From contig CAZFWV010000007.1 in assembly GCA_964522605.1 (NCBI GenBank), positions 1 to 56,012 on the forward strand: a stretch of DNA of 56,012 bases, read 5' to 3'. This document shows positions 51,133 to 56,012 of the stretch, piece by piece. Under the pieces are notes generated by a model that saw only the letters and a list, made by a program, of their open reading frames with translations, was not told the DNA's origin and made no database searches. How positions within the stretch are numbered: position 1 is the first letter of the stretch; each line of letters opens with the position of its first letter. Source of the stretch: CAVZLD01 sp964522605 (GTDB lineage: Bacteria > Planctomycetota > Planctomycetia > Pirellulales > Pirellulaceae). Both the position numbers and the translations under genes were made by a program.

Positions 51133-52575
51133 ATGCCAAAGGATTTTCTGCAAGGAGCGAAGCAGCGCTACGATGTGGTTGTGATCGGCAGTGGCCTGGC
51201 CGGGATGACGGCGGCGAACCTGTTGGCGCGAGAAGGCCGCAGCGTCTTGCTCTTGGAGCAGCACTATAAGCTGGGTGGGATGGCCACCTGGTTCAAACGC
51301 CCGGGCGGACACATCTTTGATATCTCGCTGCACGGATTTCCCGTTGGCATGATCAAGAGTTGTCGTCGCTATTGGACCTCCGAGATTGCCGATTCAATTG
51401 TGCCACTCCGGCAGATCCGGTTCGACAACCCCATGTTTTCGCTCACGACCAGCTACAACCGCGACGACTTCACGCAGTTGTTGGTTGATCAATTCGGGGT
51501 CGAACGCAGCCAGGTCGTGGAGTTTTTTGATACGGCGCGGGGGATGAGTTTTTACGATGACCAATCCACGACGACGAGGGAGTTGTTCGAGCGGTTCTTT
51601 CCTGGCCGCGAAGATGTGATTCGACTGTTAATGGAACCGATCACCTACGCGAATGGATCGACGCTCGAGGATCCCGCGATTACCTATGGAATTGTATTTT
51701 CGAACTTCATGTCGAAGGGGGTTTATACGTTCCATGGCGGAACCGACAAGCTGGTGTTCGCGATGCGTGATGAAATGCAACGCAATGGAGTTGATATTCG
51801 GATCCGCTGCAATGTGGAGAAGATCCTGGTTGAGCGAGGGGCAGTGCGCGGCGTACAGGTGAACGGTCGCGAGATTCGGGCGGATGCGGTCGTCTCGAAT
51901 TCGAATCTCAAAGCGACGATCTTCGACCTCGTTGGAGGGTCAGCATTCGATCCGCAGTTCGTGGATCAGGCTCGTGCCGTTCGGTTGAACAACAGCAGCA
52001 CCCAGGTCTACATGGCACTGAAAGAAGATGATCCTGTCGAAGAATCGACCGGCGATCTGTTGTTCAGCTCCACGGCGCCGCTGTTCCGTACCGAATTGCT
52101 ACTCAGTCGAGACATCACCAGTCGAACGTATTCGTTCTACTATCCGCGCTCTCGCCCCGACGCTCGCCCGCATTGTCTGATCGTGTCCAGTACCAACGCC
52201 CGCTATGAGGACTGGGCTCAACTGACTCCGGAAGAATACGAGGCCAGCAAGCGAGATCTGATCGAGACGACGCTCGACGATGTGCAGCGCTACGTTCCCA
52301 GGATCCGTCAGCGGCTGGATCACGTCGAAGCCTCCACGCCGCGGACGTTCGAACACTACACGCGACATCTGCTGGGGGCCAGCTTTGGTACCAAGTTCGA
52401 AGGTCTCGCGGTCAGCCGCGCTCTGCCTGAACAGATTCGAGGACTGTATCACGCCGGCAGTGTCGGGATCATCATGTCGGGATGGCTGGGAGCGATCAAC
52501 TATGGCGTGATCGTCGCCAATGATGTCGACTCCCACCTGATGACCGCTCATCGGAATCGTTCTGCATGTCTATAA
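51133..52575 (+). CDS. CrtI/RetSat-type FAD oxidoreductase 2 of the lipid cluster
   Basis: A 480-residue flavoprotein of the same broad family as oxidoreductase 1. The FAD motif is VVVIGSGLAGMTAANLLAREG, then LEQHYKLGGMATWFKRPGGHIFDISLHGF. The C-terminal GLYHAGSVGIIMSGWLGAINYGVIVAND closes the FAD site. Low similarity to oxidoreductase 1 outside the cofactor regions suggests a different step or substrate. The gene ends 14 bases before the dehydratase gene, so the last three genes of the cluster are probably one transcript. Confidence 0.86.
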   Translation: MPKDFLQGAKQRYDVVVIGSGLAGMTAANLLAREGRSVLLLEQHYKLGGMATWFKRPGGHIFDISLHGFPVGMIKSCRRYWTSEIADSIVPLRQIRFDNPMFSLTTSYNRDDFTQLLVDQFGVERSQVVEFFDTARGMSFYDDQSTTTRELFERFFPGREDVIRLLMEPITYANGSTLEDPAITYGIVFSNFMSKGVYTFHGGTDKLVFAMRDEMQRNGVDIRIRCNVEKILVERGAVRGVQVNGREIRADAVVSNSNLKATIFDLVGGSAFDPQFVDQARAVRLNNSSTQVYMALKEDDPVEESTGDLLFSSTAPLFRTELLLSRDITSRTYSFYYPRSRPDARPHCLIVSSTNARYEDWAQLTPEEYEASKRDLIETTLDDVQRYVPRIRQRLDHVEASTPRTFEHYTRHLLGASFGTKFEGLAVSRALPEQIRGLYHAGSVGIIMSGWLGAINYGVIVANDVDSHLMTAHRNRSACL

Positions 52576-52589
52576 GAAGGCCGCAACGA

Positions 52590-53018
52590 ATGGATCGTAA
52601 GCAGATTGAATCGCAGATTCCGCATCGTCCGCCGATGCTACTGATCGACGAGGTCGTCGAAATGAATGAACGGCGGATTGTCTGCCGCAAAACATTCCAC
52701 CCGGATGAGTTTTTCTTCCAGGGGCACTATCCGGATTACCCGCTCGTGCCCGGAGTCATTCTATGTGAAGCCAGCATGCAGGCCGGTGCGATCCTGTTGG
52801 CGGGGCTGGCAAGCGATGGGATTCCGGTCGCCACCCGCATGAATGACGTGCGCTTTCGCAAGATGGTCCGCCCGGGTGACACGATTCAGTTGGAGGTGGA
52901 ACTTGTCGAGCGAGTTGCCAACGCGTTCTTCATGAAGGCGAAGGTTACACGTGATCACGAAACGGTGGTGCGATTCGAGTTTGCCTGCGCCGCCGCACAA
53001 CCGGACAGCGAACGGTAG
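52590..53018 (+). CDS. FabZ-like 3-hydroxyacyl-ACP dehydratase
   Basis: A 142-residue hotdog-fold dehydratase. The active-site segment is GHYPDYPLVPGVILCEASMQAG with catalytic H46 and E60, matching the FabZ HFPxxPxxPGxxxxEAxxQ pattern. The start PHRPPMLLIDEVVEM is also FabZ-like. It would dehydrate 3-hydroxyacyl-ACP to the 2-enoyl-ACP. AGAAGG lies 9 bases before the chosen ATG; another ATG 24 bases upstream overlaps the preceding gene. It lies 7 bases before the reductase gene. Confidence 0.9.
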   Translation: MDRKQIESQIPHRPPMLLIDEVVEMNERRIVCRKTFHPDEFFFQGHYPDYPLVPGVILCEASMQAGAILLAGLASDGIPVATRMNDVRFRKMVRPGDTIQLEVELVERVANAFFMKAKVTRDHETVVRFEFACAAAQPDSER

Positions 53019-53025
53019 CAAAACG

Positions 53026-53829
53026 ATGGATTTCCTACAGCTCGACGGCAAGAAGGTGCTCGTCTTCGGTGTGGCAAACCGCAAGAGCGTGGCTTGGCAT
53101 ACGAGTCAATTGTTGCAGCAAGCCGGAGCAGAAGTGATCCATGTCGTCCGCAGCGAGATGCGACGGCAAAGTGTCACAAAACTTCTGCCTGATGCCGAGA
53201 TTCACGTTTGTGACGTGGAATCCGCCGATGAAATCGATCAGTTGTCCACGACGATTCAACAGCGACATGATCGCGTGTACGGGATCCTGCATTCGATCGC
53301 CTTTGCCGATTACGCAGATGGGATCAAGCCGTTTCATGAAACGACACGAGCTCAGTTCCTGCGGACGGTCGACATCTCCTGCTTCTCTCTGATTGCGCTG
53401 AGTAATGCGTTTAAAGAGCTGTTGGTTCGAGATGGTTCCGTCGTCACGGTTTCGATCTCGACGACCCGAATGGCGAATGAGAATTATGGATTCATGGCCC
53501 CAGTCAAGGCCGCGTTGGATTCGTCGCTTGCCATGTTGGCGAAATCCTTCAGCCGCTTTTCCGAGGTGCGTTTCAACGCCGTCGCGCCGGGATTGCTCAA
53601 GACAAGTTCTTCTGCGGGAATCCCGGGATACGTGGATGCCTATCTGTATGCCGAGCAGGTGATCCCGCGTCATCGGGCCGTGCAGACCGAAGAGGCCGCC
53701 GCTACGGCGGTTTTTCTTCTCAGCCCCCGCTCGAGTGGGATCAACGCGCAACGGATCGTCGTTGATGCCGGCATGTCGATCAACTATTTCGATAACGAAA
53801 TCACGCGCCGCGTTATCGAAAACCCTTGA
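53026..53829 (+). CDS. FabI-like enoyl-ACP reductase with altered active site
   Basis: A 267-residue short-chain dehydrogenase of the FabI group. The NAD motif is VLVFGVANRKSVAWHTSQLL, the typical FabI start where GxANxxSxAW replaces the standard Gly motif. The Tyr-Lys pair Y154/K161 is in NYGFMAPVKAAL. In E. coli FabI a further conserved tyrosine sits ten residues before the catalytic one; here that position is I144 in TVSISTTRM. HSIAFAD and VVDAGMSI are also typical. It should reduce enoyl-ACP or a related carbonyl, but the missing tyrosine raises the chance of a changed reaction. It ends the tight three-gene block of the cluster. Confidence 0.85.
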   Translation: MDFLQLDGKKVLVFGVANRKSVAWHTSQLLQQAGAEVIHVVRSEMRRQSVTKLLPDAEIHVCDVESADEIDQLSTTIQQRHDRVYGILHSIAFADYADGIKPFHETTRAQFLRTVDISCFSLIALSNAFKELLVRDGSVVTVSISTTRMANENYGFMAPVKAALDSSLAMLAKSFSRFSEVRFNAVAPGLLKTSSSAGIPGYVDAYLYAEQVIPRHRAVQTEEAAATAVFLLSPRSSGINAQRIVVDAGMSINYFDNEITRRVIENP

Positions 53830-53922
53830 CGGATTTGGCGGAATTCTGCGCCTCGCCGCTTTTCCACCCGCATTTCGTCGCCTATGCTGGCACTCTGGTT
53901 ACGTAGAAAGGAGGCGGATGCG

Positions 53923-55953
53923 ATGAAGCTTCGATCAACTTTGTTGTTGATGTTTTGCGCCGTTCTGTTCTGGGGTGCCCATCTTGATCAGGCTCCGGCG
54001 CAAACGGAGTTGACCTACGCTCAACTCGTGAAGCGGTTGATCGATTTGGAGCGATTGGCCGTTCTTCCAGCTCCGGGGGAACAGTGCGCGCAATGGTCGA
54101 GTTGGGATCGCGCGAGTCAGTTCGACGCAGAGCGCGGTGTCTACGTTCGTTGGGACGCCAACGACGATGGTCCCGGATTCATCCGCCAAGAAGGCGACCA
54201 GATCGTAATGGCCGAAATGGATGGCCCCGGCTGCATCTTCCGGATCTGGTCGGCGCTCGCCGAGAAAGGGCACGTGAAGATCTATCTGGATGGCAAAGAA
54301 ACTCCGGTCGTGGATCTGCCTTTCGAAGCCTACTTCCGTGGCGACACCGAGCCGTTTCATTACCCCCAGCTGTCGTACAACCTGGCGGAGCAGGGGTGTC
54401 GAGGGCAGAATCTGTACTTCCCCATTCCCTACCAGAAATCGTGCAAGATCGTCGCGGACAAAGGCTGGGGTCGCTACTATCACTTCGTCTACACGACGTA
54501 TCCGGAAGGGACGAAGCTTCCCACGTTCGATATCGAACTAGCACGCCGCCACGCCGCGGATTTGCAGCGAGTCGACGACTTCCTGTCTGGTTCGCTCGGT
54601 CAGGATCCAGCGGGAGATCGTCCGGGTCAGATCGTCGAGCGGGGAACGGTCGATGTGGCGCCGGGTGCCGCAGCCGTGCTCGATCTGCCGGGACCGCGCG
54701 CGATCACCGGGATTCGTGGCAAGGTTCGGACCGCGACTCGAGAAGATCAGATGGCGGCGATGCGGAAACTGACGGTGAAGATCACGTTTGATGATCAGCA
54801 ACGGTCGTCGGTCTGGTGTCCCTTGGGTGATTTTTTTGGCACCGCCCCTGGAGAAAATCACTATCGCAGCCTCGTTACGGGCATGACCGACGACAACTAC
54901 TACGCCTATTGGTACATGCCCTTTGTCCGGGGAGCAACGATTGAACTGGCAAATGAAGACGAGGTCGATCGCCAGGTCGAATACGAGATCGTCCATGCTC
55001 CACTCAGTCGGCCCTGGGAGGAACTCGGATACTTTCATTATAAGTGGCATCGCGATGCGCATACGCTGAGCGAGGATCGTTGGCCCGATTGGGTCATGCT
55101 GCAAACCGCCGGTCGAGGACGATTCTGTGGTGTGATGTTGCACGTTTGGAATCCTCAAGGTGGCTGGTGGGGCGAGGGAGATGAAAAGTTCTTTGTGGAC
55201 GGCGAGAAGTTTCCGTCGACGTTCGGTACCGGGTCGGAGGATTACTTCGGCTATGCGTGGTGTCACCCGGGACTGTTTGAGAGAGCGTTCCATTGCCAGA
55301 CGATGACGCAGGACAACCGAGGGCATCAATCCGTCTTGCGCTGGCATGTTGCGGACAACGTGCCGTTTCAGGAGTCGTTCGAAGCGTCGATCGAGAAGTA
55401 TTACCGTCTCGCGGAGAAAGGTACGAAGTATGCCTGTACGGTTGCTTGGTATCTCGCGCCGGGTGGGGATGATCGGTACGATCCTGTTTCGGTCGAGCAG
55501 CGACATGACTATTACGATACGCCACCGTTAACCGCCGGTGGTTTTCGTGTTCTCGGTCGTCCGCCGGGAAATGTAGAAACGCAAGGCCTTGCGGGGCGTC
55601 CTGGCGGTCGGTGGCACAACGACGATCACCTGTGGTGGACCAGTGCGCGGCCTGGGGATCGGCTCGAAGTCGTGCTGCCCGTCGAGCTCGCAGGAACGTA
55701 CAAGGTCCACGCCTTGCTGACCAAAGCCCGTGATTACGGCATCGTGCAACTCTACCTGGACGGGAAGACGGTCGGCGAACCGGTCGATTTGTATGATCCC
55801 GAAGTCGTTCCGACAGGGCGAATTGCACTGGGAACACACACACTTTCCGCCGGGGATCATACGTTGGCAGTCGAGATTGTCGGTGCCAACGAGAAGGCGA
55901 TCAAACAATACATGTTCGGACTGGATCAGATCGAGTTGCAGCCGGTGGATTAA
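53923..55953 (+). CDS. Exported DUF2961/GH172-family protein
   Basis: A 676-residue exported protein. AAAGGAGG lies 7 bases before the chosen ATG; an earlier frame start is not favoured. The signal peptide is MKLRSTLLLMFCAVLFWGAH with cleavage near APAQT. The DUF2961 core starts at TYAQLVKRLIDLERLAVLPAPGEQCAQWSSWDRAS and includes MAEMDGPGCIFRIWSA, GTGSEDYFGYAWCHPG and HGMTQ-like QTMTQDNRGHQS, the region with catalytic acids in GH172. The C-terminal 150 residues form a beta-sandwich carbohydrate-binding-like domain. GH172 enzymes act on fructan- and arabinan-type sugars. It is 93 bases beyond the lipid cluster and is probably unrelated to it. Confidence 0.87.
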   Translation: MKLRSTLLLMFCAVLFWGAHLDQAPAQTELTYAQLVKRLIDLERLAVLPAPGEQCAQWSSWDRASQFDAERGVYVRWDANDDGPGFIRQEGDQIVMAEMDGPGCIFRIWSALAEKGHVKIYLDGKETPVVDLPFEAYFRGDTEPFHYPQLSYNLAEQGCRGQNLYFPIPYQKSCKIVADKGWGRYYHFVYTTYPEGTKLPTFDIELARRHAADLQRVDDFLSGSLGQDPAGDRPGQIVERGTVDVAPGAAAVLDLPGPRAITGIRGKVRTATREDQMAAMRKLTVKITFDDQQRSSVWCPLGDFFGTAPGENHYRSLVTGMTDDNYYAYWYMPFVRGATIELANEDEVDRQVEYEIVHAPLSRPWEELGYFHYKWHRDAHTLSEDRWPDWVMLQTAGRGRFCGVMLHVWNPQGGWWGEGDEKFFVDGEKFPSTFGTGSEDYFGYAWCHPGLFERAFHCQTMTQDNRGHQSVLRWHVADNVPFQESFEASIEKYYRLAEKGTKYACTVAWYLAPGGDDRYDPVSVEQRHDYYDTPPLTAGGFRVLGRPPGNVETQGLAGRPGGRWHNDDHLWWTSARPGDRLEVVLPVELAGTYKVHALLTKARDYGIVQLYLDGKTVGEPVDLYDPEVVPTGRIALGTHTLSAGDHTLAVEIVGANEKAIKQYMFGLDQIELQPVD

Positions 55954-56012
55954 TGGATAGCGTGAAGTATTGTGCAGCGAGACCGTCGAAGCGTTGAAAT
56001 CGTCCTCTGCGG

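Noticed and set aside
49284..52575. Carotenoid biosynthesis cluster
   Set aside because: Although both flavoproteins look like CrtI, there is no phytoene synthase, cyclase or prenyltransferase, and the neighbours are fatty-acid-synthase-like.
46340..53829. Definite ladderane or aryl-polyene cluster
   Set aside because: No radical SAM enzyme of the ladderane proposals, and no acyl-AMP ligase or acyltransferase set of aryl polyene clusters, is present. The resemblance is partial.

Overview
The window looks like a chromosomal segment of a planctomycete, most likely a Pirellulales-type organism. The evidence is a PVM-class (Planctomycetes-Verrucomicrobia) bacterial microcompartment operon, two Tat-exported Gfo/Idh/MocA oxidoreductases, a PEP-CTERM protein, a GH172/DUF2961 protein, GC-rich coding sequence, loosely packed genes, and spacers full of several families of dispersed palindromic repeats. 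No tRNA, rRNA, CRISPR array, transposase or phage gene was seen.

Layout. 0.6-12 kb: a large exported protein of unknown function, a UDP-sugar epimerase, a Dpm1-like glycosyltransferase, a ParE-type toxin-antitoxin pair, a PEP-CTERM protein, a membrane TPR protein, an ACT-domain protein, proA and an isolated fliM-like gene. 12-24 kb: cstA, trxB, an Nramp-related transporter without the metal-site motif, asnS, and an ABC exporter/TolC pair in which the ABC ATPase has lost several catalytic positions. 24-37 kb: an exported P-loop (NACHT/STAND-like) NTPase, a large glycosidase-like protein whose reading frame contains a dispersed repeat, an opine-dehydrogenase-family enzyme, a compact three-gene operon (spermidine-synthase-like lipoprotein, alpha/alpha-toroid protein, BaiN-type flavoprotein), and two Gfo/Idh/MocA proteins around an ABM-domain protein.

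37.3-44.9 kb holds one minus-strand BMC operon: deoR-pduL-BMC-H-BMC-H-ackA-BMC-P-aldehyde dehydrogenase-BMC-P-RpiB-like protein-BMC-P-class II aldolase. The inferred pathway is cleavage of fuculose- or rhamnulose-phosphate to lactaldehyde inside the shell, then lactoyl-CoA, lactoyl-phosphate and lactate with ATP gain. Encapsulation-peptide-like helices are visible on four cargo proteins. No alcohol, lactate or malate dehydrogenase for NADH recycling is in the window.

46.3-53.8 kb is the most intriguing region: an OleD-like reductase, a divergent ketoacyl-ACP synthase, a dedicated ACP, two CrtI/RetSat-type FAD oxidoreductases, a FabZ-like dehydratase and a FabI-like reductase that lacks the usual first active-site tyrosine. 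Together they look like a self-contained type II fatty-acid/polyketide pathway for an unusual, probably desaturated or cyclised, acyl chain. It recalls the FAS-II plus phytoene-desaturase-like clusters proposed for ladderane lipids in anammox planctomycetes, but the product cannot be read from sequence. A GH172-family exported protein follows it.
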